Part shown: piece after piece, positions 21,964 through 32,114 of the stretch
Position numbering within the stretch: position 1 is the first letter of the stretch
Layout of the letters: each line of letters opens with the position of its first letter
Source of the DNA: Macrolepiota albuminosa
Taxonomy: Eukaryota > Basidiomycota > Agaricomycetes > Agaricales > Agaricaceae
Direction: 5' to 3'
Assembly: GCA_027475525.1 (NCBI GenBank)
Contig: JAMWFC010000116.1
Location: 248,001 to 312,000 of the forward strand
Length of the DNA: 64,000 bases
Program-made: the position numbers and the translations under genes
Notes under the pieces: generated by a model
What the model was told of the DNA's origin: nothing
Databases searched by the model: none
What the model saw: only the letters and a program-made list of their open reading frames with translations

Positions 21964-24120
21964 ATGGAACAACAAGTCCAGCGCATGCCGCCACGCAACC
22001 ACTTCTCGGCACCGAAATGGGACGAGACCAAGCCACGGGAGCTCTCCCAATATTTCAAAGAATTAGAGTATTTATTCAGGGATTGTAACGTTACCGACCA
22101 CACCCAGATGAAAGAATATGCGGCAAGGTACGTGTCCTACGACACGGCAGAGACTTGGACTGGTCTTTCTGAGTTTGCAGCGCTCGTTCCCGCCACGCCG
22201 ACAGCTCCCGCCCGAGGCGCTTCCTACGAGGATTGGAAGACGGCAGTGATTCAGTTGTACCCTGGCGCTAAAGAAGCTACCCGCTACTCGGTAAACGAGC
22301 TGCAGAAGCTTGTTCATGAATCCTTCGACAATGGCACATCGTTACTTGGCGCCTTCTCCACGTATTACCGCGAATTCCAAAAGATCGCTAAATGGTTAGT
22401 GCACAACAGCAAGCTATACATTAACGAGGAACGTCGCCTGTTCCAACAAGGCATTCCGACCTCGCTTTGGACTCGCATCGCCCATCGCTTAGAAATAGTC
22501 CATCAGGACCACCACCCAGACGAGCCATACAACGTTGCCGACGTCTTTGAAGCCGGTAAATGGGTTCTTAAGGGGACGGACACTGGCGTTGGTATATCAC
22601 GCGCTAGGACGAGCCCACCCCCTGAGCGAACTAACGGTATTATTCCCATCCCGCCTCCCACTACCGACTTCGTTAAGAAAGAGGAGCTCAATGCTGCCAT
22701 TACCACCGCTGTCGCATCCGCCATGACCCGTATTGAAACTATGATTACCACAAACCTTGCTTCTAACCGACCCGCTAACGTACCTGCGCCAGGCCCCTGC
22801 CACTTCTGTGGGGAAATTGGCCATACTATGACTAGAGGACGCTGCGCGACTTTAGAGAATTATATTCGGCAAGGAAGAATCCAAAGGGCTATCGACGGCA
22901 AGATAGTTCTTACCTCTGGCGCCACCATCCCCAACTACCCGGACAAGAAGTCCTTCCAGGAGCGAGTTGATGAATGGCACAGGCGCAACCCAGGACAAAT
23001 CGTTACCGGCACGCTATCTGGCAACGCCAACCCCGACCCTGAACAGGCAGCGCAACAGCAGCTGATCCATGAGGTCTTACACTTCGACAGCGTTGGCGAC
23101 CGTCCCACTTTTTCGTGGGAAGAGCGTATCGCCAAGCTACAACAGGAGCTGGATTCGCTTAAGAATCAGGTCTTTGATGGGGTTGAAGTTAAGCAGCCTA
23201 AGCAACCTCTGAAAGGATACAAGCCCATGTCAGCTGCTAACAAACCACCGACTTCTGCCCCTGCCGCACCGCCAGCCACTACACCAGAACCATCGTCGTC
23301 CGCTACCGCTCCCGAACCGCCCTTGCCGCCCCTACATCTCTACTCAGGGATTCCCGACCGTTATCACGCTCCCGCACAACGAAACTTTGCTGCTCCCGAG
23401 AAGCGTCCTGAGGGGGGCTACCGACCTACTGCGCCAATATTCGATATTGAGAAATCCAACCACGTCTTCAATCGCATTATGAAAACCGCCGTCACCTTAT
23501 CCGTAGAAGAACTTTGCAGTATTGCTCCCAATGTTCGCAATCAGGTCAAGACCGCGGTTACTCCTCGACGACCCTTGGCGACAACCGTTGCCGAGGTCGA
23601 GGACCTCGACGACGCGCTTCCCGGGTTTTCCGTTACCGTCGACTCTCTGGACACTGAAGATACTCCTGCCGACCCCATCGCTAACGCCACCTCTGTGGAC
23701 CCAGTGGAGACCTATCTTAGGTCAGTAGACCATGGAGAAGATCCAGCAATCCTTACTGTCGCCCAAGAATCACACGCTATTCGCTCCGTCGCGCTAACGG
23801 TAGACAACAAGCACGAGGTAGAGGCTATAGTAGATAGCGGGTCCCAAATTATCTCTATGGCAGCCGACGTCGCTAACGATTTGGGTCTCATTTATGACCC
23901 TACCGTCATACTAAACATGCAGAGCGCTAACGGTACAGTTGACAGATCCTTAGGCCTCGCCAAGAATGTGCCCTGCACCCTTGGCAACATCACGTTCTAC
24001 TTGCAGATACATATTTTACGCTCCCCCGCATACGACTTACTACTTGGCAGACCCTTCGACGTCTTGGCGCGATCAGTCGTCAAGACTGTTACCGACGACC
24101 GAGACGACACTAACAATTAG
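21964..24120 (+). CDS. Gypsy B gag and aspartic protease
   Basis: The first ATG is at 21964, but the frame is open and Pro/Thr-rich back to a TAG near 21607, so a longer or non-ATG start is possible. Capsid-like helices occupy the first 200 residues. A zinc-knuckle-like CHFCGEIGHTMTRGRC (about 22800) follows, with a longer His-Cys gap than the usual CCHC, then a long Pro/Ala-rich linker. The protease motif is EAIVDSGSQIISM (about 23822-23860), with LLLGRPFDVL near the end. The frame closes at 24118-24120. The next typical gypsy motif (LTISDPNSG...RTVPTFPRG) lies in the +1 frame, so either a frameshift or an indel joins gag to pol. Confidence 0.85.
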   Translation: MEQQVQRMPPRNHFSAPKWDETKPRELSQYFKELEYLFRDCNVTDHTQMKEYAARYVSYDTAETWTGLSEFAALVPATPTAPARGASYEDWKTAVIQLYPGAKEATRYSVNELQKLVHESFDNGTSLLGAFSTYYREFQKIAKWLVHNSKLYINEERRLFQQGIPTSLWTRIAHRLEIVHQDHHPDEPYNVADVFEAGKWVLKGTDTGVGISRARTSPPPERTNGIIPIPPPTTDFVKKEELNAAITTAVASAMTRIETMITTNLASNRPANVPAPGPCHFCGEIGHTMTRGRCATLENYIRQGRIQRAIDGKIVLTSGATIPNYPDKKSFQERVDEWHRRNPGQIVTGTLSGNANPDPEQAAQQQLIHEVLHFDSVGDRPTFSWEERIAKLQQELDSLKNQVFDGVEVKQPKQPLKGYKPMSAANKPPTSAPAAPPATTPEPSSSATAPEPPLPPLHLYSGIPDRYHAPAQRNFAAPEKRPEGGYRPTAPIFDIEKSNHVFNRIMKTAVTLSVEELCSIAPNVRNQVKTAVTPRRPLATTVAEVEDLDDALPGFSVTVDSLDTEDTPADPIANATSVDPVETYLRSVDHGEDPAILTVAQESHAIRSVALTVDNKHEVEAIVDSGSQIISMAADVANDLGLIYDPTVILNMQSANGTVDRSLGLAKNVPCTLGNITFYLQIHILRSPAYDLLLGRPFDVLARSVVKTVTDDRDDTNN

Positions 24121-24237
24121 CGACCCTAATTCCGGAATCCGACGTACGGTGCCAACGTTCCCTAGGGGACAACGAAAAGGCGCCCGCGCTAAGCCCCCGG
24201 AATTTACCGACCAACACGCCAACGAGCCTCCACACCG

Positions 24238-26758
24238 GTGTTTTCACAGACCATCGAGGAGGTGATTGGCGACGATCACGGAGATGTGGCGCTAACGCTG
24301 GAATATGACCACCATACTGGTCTTGTAAATATCTTATCTACCGCTTGTCTTGACGAAGAAGTTTTGTTTTCCTCTACCGCTACCGACGCTGAGCTTTCCC
24401 AGAAAAACCCAGATATTACCGACTCAGCTCTAGCGTACTTATATCTTACCGCTTCAGAATCGTTTCAAAATATTGCGTCTACCGATACGTATCTCACTAC
24501 CCTTCCCGGAGCCTCGTCTCCTGCCGTTCTTGGACTTGCCGCTCCTCAGGCTACAGTTCCCCTTTCCACTTCTGTATATAACCAAGCTAACGCTCCCAAA
24601 AGGAAAGGGGTACAAGTCAAAAAGAAATATAAGCCAGTTGCGCTTAAAACAAAACTCATCGCTACGCACTCTCCTGAGACCTTCAGAATCGAGCGCCAGA
24701 TCATTGGCGACCCTCTTGCCGACATACCGACCTTATCACCAAATCCACCACCCTTTCAGCCCACAGGACATTTTACCGCGGAGCGCCAGCAGCAGTTCGC
24801 CAAGGAGCACGACACAGGATTTTTGACAAAAGATGAGTTGAATGTCCTTACCGATCTCGTCGCTAAACAGGACAAAGCCTTCGCCTGGGAGGACTCAGAA
24901 TGTGGCAGCCTACGGACAGACTTCTTCCCGCCAGTCGTCATCCCGACTATCCCTCACGTGCCGTGGACTGAGCACAACCGACCGTTACCGCCTGGAATCG
25001 AAGCCGAGGTCTGCCAAATTATTAGGACCAAGATACAGGCTGGCGTCTACGAGCCCTCAAATAGTTCTTACCGCTCCCGTTGGTTCTGCGTCCTCAAAAA
25101 GAACGGCAATCTACGCATAGTTCACAGTCTTGAGCCGCTGAATAGAGTAACCATACGACACTCTGGTGTACCGCCTTTTCCTGACCACTTTGCATAGTTC
25201 ACAGTCTCGAGCCGCTAAATAGAGTTACAATACGACACTCTGGCATACCGCCTTTCCCTGACCACTTTGCCGAGTCCTTTGCTGGGCGTATCTGTGGCGC
25301 CACCCTTGATCTCTACGTTGGCTACGATGAACGCTTAATCCACCCTTCTTCCCGCGACCTCACTACGTTTCAAACTCCGTTTGGCGCACTGCGCCTAGTC
25401 ACCTTGCCGATGGGCTGGACAAACTCAGTCCCTATATTCCACGACGACATCACTTTCATCCTCCAACCCGAGATACCGCATAACGTCCTTAGCTTCATCG
25501 ACGACGTTGGCGTCAAAGGCCCCAAAGACTGGCGACCTGTGAATGGCTTACCGGCGACCCATCCCGACAACTCCAACATTCGCTTAGCGCTATGGGATTT
25601 TTTCCAGTTGCTCAACCGAGTTCTCCAGCGTATGAAGTATAGCGGTGGTACCTTTAGCGGTCATAAACTCCTCCTGTGCGCGCCAAAGTTCAAAATACTT
25701 GGTCACATCTGCACTCCCGACGGTCGCATTCCCGACGAGTCTCGCTTAGCACTCCTGGAGCAATGGGGTCCTTGCCGCGACTTATCTGAAGTTCGCGCCT
25801 TTCTCGGTACCGTTGGCGTGCTTAGAATATTCGTCAAAAACTTTGCCCATCGCGCACATGCTCTTAACCGACTCACCCGTGCCAACGAGCCCTTTGAATT
25901 TGGGCCAGACCAGGTTACCGCACAACGCGACTTAGTAAAAGCTCTGCAGGACGCCAAGCCCCTAGTCCCCATCGATTATACCTCTGCCAGGTTACCGCAC
26001 AACGCGACTTAGTAAAAGCTCTGCAGGACGCCAAGCCCCTAGTCCCCATCGATTATACCTCTGCTGATCCTGTTATCTTGGCGGTGGATACCTCGTACAT
26101 TGCCGTTGGATACTTTCTGTGCCAGTGCCTTAGCGACAATCGGAAACAGCGACGCTACAACCGCTTTGGGTCTATCACGCTAAACGACCGGGAATCTCGC
26201 TACAGTCAGCCTAAGCTAGAGCTCTATGGATTGTTCAAAGCCTTCCGGGCGCTAAAGATGTATTTGATTGGCGTTCGGAACCTTATTGTTGAGGTCGACG
26301 CTAGGTACATCAAAGGCATGCTGCAGAATCCCGACATCCAGCCATCCGCTAGCATGAACCGATGGGTAGTCGCTATCCTCATGTTTCACTTTGAGTTGGT
26401 ACACGTCAAGAGCTCTTTCCACGGACCAGATGGACTTTCTAGGCGACCACGGCAGCCTGGCGACCCGGCAGTGGACCCACAGGCTGATAGCGATTTCGAG
26501 GACTGGATCGACCAACTACATGGTTTCGTGCACCTCATTCAACAGCCAATTCCCTTACTACGACGGCAACAGCCTACCAGCATCCTGTTACATCCCATCG
26601 TCCCTTACCGCCCCGAGACCTTTAGCGCACCCCTCACCGACGGCAACAGCCTACCAGCATCCTGTTACATCCCATCGTCCCTTACCGCCCCGAGACCTTT
26701 AGCGCACCCCTCACCTTCTATACGGCAAGCATTTTCAGTCAGGACTCGCCACCAGTAA
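24238..26758 (+). CDS. Gypsy B reverse transcriptase and RNase H
   Basis: The frames 24238-25197, 25260-26012 and 26040-26758 are one polyprotein interrupted only by three 77-bp duplications. RT motifs include VLKKNGNLRIVHSLEPLN, ATLDLYVGYDER, LPMGWTNSVPIFHDD and the catalytic box FIDDVGV (usually YVDD/FVDD in gypsy). RNase H follows with VILAVDTSYIAVGYFLCQ, then SRYSQPKLELYGLFKAF and HGPDGLSRRP. The upstream 150 residues have no known domain. Dropping one copy of each duplication gives a continuous frame into the integrase. Confidence 0.85.
25115..25268 (+). repeat. 77-bp tandem duplication 4 (in gypsy B RT, imperfect)
   Basis: 25115-25191 and 25192-25268 have a 77-bp period but differ at about seven sites, unlike most of the other pairs. 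The two halves may derive from two different copies of the element. Confidence 0.9.
25911..26064 (+). repeat. 77-bp tandem duplication 5 (in gypsy B pol)
   Basis: 25911-25987 is repeated exactly at 25988-26064, between RT and RNase H. Confidence 0.95.
26561..26714 (+). repeat. 77-bp tandem duplication 6 (in gypsy B pol)
   Basis: 26561-26637 is repeated at 26638-26714, between RNase H and integrase. Dropping one copy joins both frames. Confidence 0.95.
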
Positions 26759-26802
26759 AAATCGTACAAGAACCCCATCCGCTAAGAGAAGACAGCAAAA
26801 AC

Positions 26803-28218
26803 TTGACCTACGACGCCGTCCCCCAATCCGCCAAAGCAAAGGCAGAAGACAGTCGCTTGTTAATCGTTGAACAATGGCTACAAGACCTCAAGCGACCCGC
26901 AGGCCTTACCGATGAGCAATACGCGACCTTTATCCGATACGCTACCCGTTTCTTCTTTAACGACAACCGACTTTGGCGACGAAATCGGGATGGCGCTCAC
27001 AAACTGATTATCAAGCCAGAAAGTCGCGTACAAGTCCTGCGCGCCATGCATGACGAGCTAGGCCATAGAGGTCTGTACGCTACCCGCGCCTCTCTGCTAG
27101 AACGATTCTGGTGGCCACACGCTAGTGCCGACATTGCCTGGTACATCAGGACTTGCCACCTCTGCCAAATCCAACAAACGCGCCAAGTGCTCATTCCGCC
27201 AACCGTGGCAACGCCAGCTCCCCTTTTCAGCAAAATCTATGTCGATACCATGCATATGCCTAAATCTGGTCGCTACAAGTACATTATTCAAGGTCGTTGC
27301 TCGCTAATCCACTGGCCTGAATTTCGAATGCTCCAAAGAGAAAATACCGAGGCGGTCGCCAAGTGGCTATTTGAGGACGTCATTTGCCGTTGGGGAGCGC
27401 TAAGAGAAATCGTCACGGATAACGGTGCGCCCATCATCAAAGCGCTAACTTACCTCGCCAAGAAATACAACATACACCACATTCGAGTATCTGGCTACAA
27501 CAAACGCGCCAATGGCCTGGTAGAGAGACCACACTTTGACATTCGGCAAGCGCTCTTCAAAGCAGTCGATGGCGACAAGTCTCGTTGGAGCGAAGCGACC
27601 TATTCAGTATTTTGGTCGGAAAGAGTTACCATTTGTAAGCGCATGGGTTGTTCTCCCTATTACGCGGCTACTGGCACCCATCCGTTACTCCCTGCCAACA
27701 TTATAGAAGCGACCTATCTTCAGCCAGCACCCAACAGCATCTTAGCGACTACCGACCTGATCGCCAGACGAGCCATTGACCTCCAACGACGGAAAGAAGA
27801 TTTGGAGCGACTCCACGAGGTAGTCTTTAGCGCCTGTTGCCAAGCAGCCATACGATTCGAAACCGACCATAGCGCTACCATCAAGGATTACAACTTCCCG
27901 AGGGGCGCGCTAGTGCTTATGTGCAACTCCAAAATCGAGACCTCCTACAACAAGAAAATGTGCCCGCGCTATCTAGGACCCTTGGTAGTTATCTCTCGTA
28001 ACCGTGGAGGCGCTTACGTGCTCTGTGAATTAGATGGTTCAGTACTGCATCGACCGGTTGCCGCCTTTCGCCTATTGCCATACCTCGCTAGAGAACAAAT
28101 CGACTTGCCGCTTGAAGCGCTAGATATCGACACCGCCAAGTTAAGAGAACTTGAGGAAACCGAACTATTGGACGATGATGACTTGCCGACTCTAGTTGAA
28201 GAAGAAGAAAACGATTAG
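26803..28218 (+). CDS. Gypsy B integrase
   Basis: This 471-codon frame opens without an ATG because it continues pol. It has the zinc-binding HDELGHRGLYATRASLLERF...CHLCQ (HHCC, about 27049-27165). The catalytic DDE core has D in YVDTMHMP, D in EIVTDNGAP and E in RANGLVERPHFD. A C-terminal GPLVVISRNRGGAYVLCEL domain and an acidic end (LPTLVEEEEND) follow. There is no chromodomain. All three catalytic residues are present, so this element may have been active recently. Confidence 0.9.
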   Translation: MTYDAVPQSAKAKAEDSRLLIVEQWLQDLKRPAGLTDEQYATFIRYATRFFFNDNRLWRRNRDGAHKLIIKPESRVQVLRAMHDELGHRGLYATRASLLERFWWPHASADIAWYIRTCHLCQIQQTRQVLIPPTVATPAPLFSKIYVDTMHMPKSGRYKYIIQGRCSLIHWPEFRMLQRENTEAVAKWLFEDVICRWGALREIVTDNGAPIIKALTYLAKKYNIHHIRVSGYNKRANGLVERPHFDIRQALFKAVDGDKSRWSEATYSVFWSERVTICKRMGCSPYYAATGTHPLLPANIIEATYLQPAPNSILATTDLIARRAIDLQRRKEDLERLHEVVFSACCQAAIRFETDHSATIKDYNFPRGALVLMCNSKIETSYNKKMCPRYLGPLVVISRNRGGAYVLCELDGSVLHRPVAAFRLLPYLAREQIDLPLEALDIDTAKLRELEETELLDDDDLPTLVEEEEND

Positions 28219-28599
28219 AAAAGACTACATATTGATAAGCTCTTTCTTTCTATTACTTATCTTACTTATCTTTCTTGCCGCTACTTACTGTACTATATTT
28301 CCCAGACAATTCCTTACGTAGTCAAGCCGCAGCGCTAGCGTGTCGCCAACGCTTAGCGCCTTGCGCAACTCTCGCCAAGGGTTTTTCGCTATGATGATTT
28401 ACTGAGCGTTTCCCTTTTTCCTCAAAATTTGTCTAAGTCCCTCATCTACTACTCCTCTTGCTAAAAACCTACTTTAGATGCGCTAACTTGGACTGGACTT
28501 ATATTTTCATTCGCCAATGAAGCAACAAAACTTTTAAAAATTGGGCGGTAGCAAAAACAAGAAAATATACATAAACGGCCTATCTACGCTAAGGTCCGT
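28219..28599. other. Spacer between integrase and the antisense gene in gypsy B
   Basis: No open frame is seen. It is the convergent 3' region of both the sense polyprotein and the antisense gene, and probably holds the 3' UTR and poly(A) signals of the antisense transcript. Confidence 0.4.
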
Positions 28600-31009
28600 T
28601 TAATCGCTAACATCATCCATCGACAAGGAGGCGTCGGAAAGTGGGAGGGAAGAATCGCGAAGGGGTAAGAGGTCGCCAGGTAGGATGTCGTTAGCGGTTT
28701 GCCAGTCCAGGGCGGCTTGGCAATCCGCTTGGTAATCACGCAGTACCTGCAAGCTGCGACCCAAATTGGAATAGCGCAAGCGAAGCGCCATAAGCTGGCC
28801 CCGGACTCGTTCCCGTTCCCGCTCCATTGCCGACTCCATGGTTGCCGCCCTCCTTGAAAACCTCTCCAACATCTCCTGCGGATTAAGCGCGACGACTGGA
28901 TATACGAGGTCTTGCCCCAGCCAATTAAACGCGTCGCCAGTGACCGTTGGCTGCGGCTGGGGGGTCCAGGCGGGGTTGACTCTGGCGACTACTGGGCGCC
29001 TCGGCTCCAATCCTGCAACGTCCTCGGGGTCCGATACCTCCCAGGGGGCAACGTTACCGTAAGGCGGTAACCAGCGCCACTCAGGTTCCTCCCTGGTGAC
29101 TCCTGTCGCTCCCTCACCCTCTTCCGCTACCACCTCCTCGTCGCCTTGGCGCTGCGTCGCCAAGGTTTCGTCCTCCTCCCCTTCAGCGTCCTCATCCCCT
29201 CCCGTTGCCGCTCCCTCTGCCTTCTCCTCCCCCATCTCGATGTTGGCAGGGGCTTTTTCCAGCTCCTCTTGAGGCGCCGCGTTGCCAACCGCTTCCCGTT
29301 CCCCCTCCTCCTGTTCCCCGCCAAGAGATCTTGCCGCCAAGTGAATAGGCGACAAGAGGCCACTTGGGCCAGCCTCTGCGTCACGAGGCAGGAGGCGACT
29401 AGCCGCCAACGCCTTCTCCAGGTCCTCCATTTCGGTGTCCTTTGGCGCTGGCGAGGGGGAAGGCGACGACGATACAACACGGGGACGCTTTGCTTTGCCC
29501 TTCCCCTTGCTTGGGGAGGGGGCTTGTCGTTTTTCTGGGACCGAAGTCCCTTGGCGCTCGCCGGCGCCTCGATTGCCGACTGTTTCCGTCCCATCTCCTT
29601 GGCGTGTCGGCAACGCCAAGGAGGCCCGTCCAATTACTGCCATGCCACCGGCAGCAACCTTCTTCCTCTGCCCCTCCACAAACTCCCTTGCCCTCCTTAC
29701 CAATACAGCGCGGAAAAACGTCTTCTCGACGAGGGCATCTGGCGCGCCGCCACGCTCACGACTCTTGGCCCCATCGATAGTACAGGTGCGCTTGAGGGCG
29801 CCACAACGATAACACGGCTGGGCCCCAGTCGGGAACCAGCAGCCTTCTGGGTCGTTGTCCGCCCAGCATTTGTCGCACTAGCGCTAGAAGTCAGCAAGAA
29901 ATTTAAGGAACCAGAAAAATCACTTACCGCTCCCCGCGCCTCCTTGAATGCCTGCCGGGTTGCCAGAGAAACGGTCTTCTTCCCCTTCATCTCCTCCATG
30001 ACAACCCCGGCCTCCTGCCCCTCGTCAAGGACAGCCTCCTCCCGACGTGGCAAGAGCAAACCTTTCAGCTCCTTGTCGTCAAAGGAGCTTTGGGTTGGCG
30101 CCTGCAGAAGCTCAGTAATTCCAGTTCAAAACGAAAGTACCACTCACCGCATATTGAGGAGCCGCCTTGCGACTCTGTGAATGTCGTTAGCGACCGTCGG
30201 CAACAGCAAGCAAAATCAGCACTTACCTTGCGTTTGGAAGCACCTGCCGGCTTCCTCGGCGAGCCCGACTTGCTAGCCGGCAGCACTGGGCTCGAAGTGC
30301 TACCGGCGCGACCTACCTTGCCGGATCCCTCTGCTACCGCCGGCCTCTCAACGACAGGTGCCTTCCCCGCGGCAACGTCCTCCATCTCTGCCGCCAATGC
30401 TGCCACTCTCTCCCGCTCCTCTAGCGCCCTGGTAATCTCGCGGGCGTCTTGAGAAACCTCCTCCTGTCTTGCCGCGATCTCCTCCTCCACCTGCATACGC
30501 GCCAACGGCGCCAACACTTCTTGTTTGCTGTGGGGGGATAAATCAGACCAGAGCTAAGTTAGGATGAAGCGGTTAGAAATACTCACTCTGTCGCAGGCGC
30601 GCTTACCGTCATCGGCAACGCCCCGGACAGAATGTCCTCCAACTCGTCCTCGATAGTGGGGACAGGGGGAGGCGCCTAGGAAGCAATCAGCTAAGCGACA
30701 CGGCAGGCAACAGAGACAACTTACGAAACGAGAAAAGGGCGCTAACCACTCAGCGCCACGATTGTCAACATATCGCGCACGGCACCATTCCCGCACCTCG
30801 ATTTCACGATCCCAACCGACGCCAAGGACGCGTACCTCGTACCAGCGCTCCAAAAGCTTCATCACGCCAACGACCAATTTTTGAGGTGCCTCGGCGCCAA
30901 CGCCCTCGATATGGCGAATGAAATTGTTGGCTTTGGCGATATAAGCGTATGCGGCTTCTTGAGCAGCTTGAGAGGGTACTGGGGGCGGAGTTGGAATACG
31001 GAAAGACAT
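28600..31009 (-). CDS. Antisense spliced gene inside gypsy B (zinc-cluster-like, coiled-coil protein)
   Basis: The proposed exons on the minus strand are 31009-30725, 30675-30587, 30527-30227, 30174-30148, 30101-29928 and 29877-28600. The five introns are 49, 59, 52, 46 and 50 nt, all GT...AG and typical of basidiomycetes. They join to 717 codons without a stop. Exon 3 encodes a charged, coiled-coil-like stretch (EEEIAARQEEVSQDAREITR). Exon 6 begins with six cysteines (293, 296, 305, 314, 317, 324) in a C-x2-C-x8-C-x8-C-x2-C-x6-C array, similar to but longer than fungal Zn2Cys6 clusters. A basic GKGKAKRPR patch, an acidic region and a C-terminal heptad-like MERERERVRGQLMALRLRY follow. A nuclear DNA-binding or regulatory role is possible by inference only. 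The start lies 170 nt from the 3' LTR, which may serve as an antisense promoter. It is probably expressed from the element, or captured from the host. Confidence 0.75.
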
Positions 31010-31179
31010 TTTAATTTTATTAAAGCGCCAGGTAAAGATGGGGAGAAGAGGTGAAGTCCAAACTTATGCGCCAGGACTATAAACCAAATCTCAAGAACGC
31101 ACGGACCACTTGTTACAAAAGCGGTAACGGTAGCCTTATTTGGTGACTGAGGACAGTCAATTTTTCAGTTGGGGGGAGA

Positions 31180-32114
31180 TGATAGGACTCTATACAGGTT
31201 AGGCGCATCAACGGCAGGCTCAGCACCGGTTCCGGAAACCTTGCCACACTTGTTCCGAACTTGGTGCACGCGTTTTACCTATTTTAAGCCATTCCCGATG
31301 GCCGGACATGGCAAGAAGCAGATTCGATCAATGATAGCGCCGACGGCAGCAGGAATGACAACTGACAGATGGCATCAGCCACTGACGACAGCGCTTAGCG
31401 AGAAGATTGATGATCTGTCAAACACCGACAGACAGCTTGGCGTTTGACCTTGGCGGCTGACATCGCTTAGCGCCACCGATTTGGCGTCTGACACCGCTTA
31501 GGTATGTTGATAGACAGAAGAAGGATGGATTGATGGCTTAGCGTCGCGATCTGCCGCCGGGTGGCGCTAAGGGTCTTGAATGGACGGCAGGATCTGAAAC
31601 AGTTGGAGCTACCCCTCATGAAATTTTCTAGTTTACCGCTCTTTGGCTACTGGCGACGGCGAACTCTTTGTAGTATAAAAGTACTTACCGACTTGTAAAA
31701 TCACCATCAGACGAATAGACCAGAGTTCCCCCACTTACTTCAGTCTCCCTTACGCTCAAGAGCTCATTTACGGTCGGCAACGTCGAACTCGTCGGCAGTT
31801 GCAGACTCTCGCTAACATATGACACCCTCGCGCCTTGCAACTACGGCAGGCACTATCGACGCTTAGACTTCGCTAAGCTTATCGTGTTCTTGCCGCTGAC
31901 CTTCCCGTGTTCACTTACCGCTTATTCCCTAGGCGCTTTACCATAGCGCTTGGCACTTGCCGACTCCCCGTACCGACTTTTTCCCCTTTTTCACAGACGC
32001 GTTCTCTGGGACCTGCCCGGGACTCCCTCAACACTTATAGCGCGCCCAACGCAAGCAATTGGTACGGTAACACTATACCTGTATTTGTTACTGACCAAAC
32101 TTTGGGCGTCATCA
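31180..32114 (+). repeat. 3' LTR of gypsy B
   Basis: It is the 935-bp counterpart of the 5' LTR and is followed by the GCGT target duplication at 32115-32118. It shows several CG-to-TG/CA changes relative to the 5' copy (for example at 31233-31312). Confidence 0.93.

Larger units (their letters stand above)
20646..32114 (+). mobile_element. Ty3/gypsy retrotransposon B with an antisense gene
   Basis: LTRs 20646-21580 and 31180-32114 are both 935 bp, start TGATAGGAC and end GGCGTCATCA, and differ at about a dozen sites. The 4-bp target duplication GCGT (20642-20645 and 32115-32118) lies in the accessory ORF of gypsy A. A purine run (about 31169-31179) precedes the 3' LTR and a TGG-starting candidate primer site (from 21584) follows the 5' LTR. 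Inside are gag-protease, RT-RNase H and integrase on the plus strand, then a spliced gene on the minus strand. There is no chromodomain after the integrase. Confidence 0.93.

Noticed and set aside
29146..30180. A 344-codon plus-strand open frame in gypsy B
   Set aside because: It lies opposite the exons of the antisense gene and crosses their splice sites. It has no domain and a composition that mirrors the minus-strand protein.
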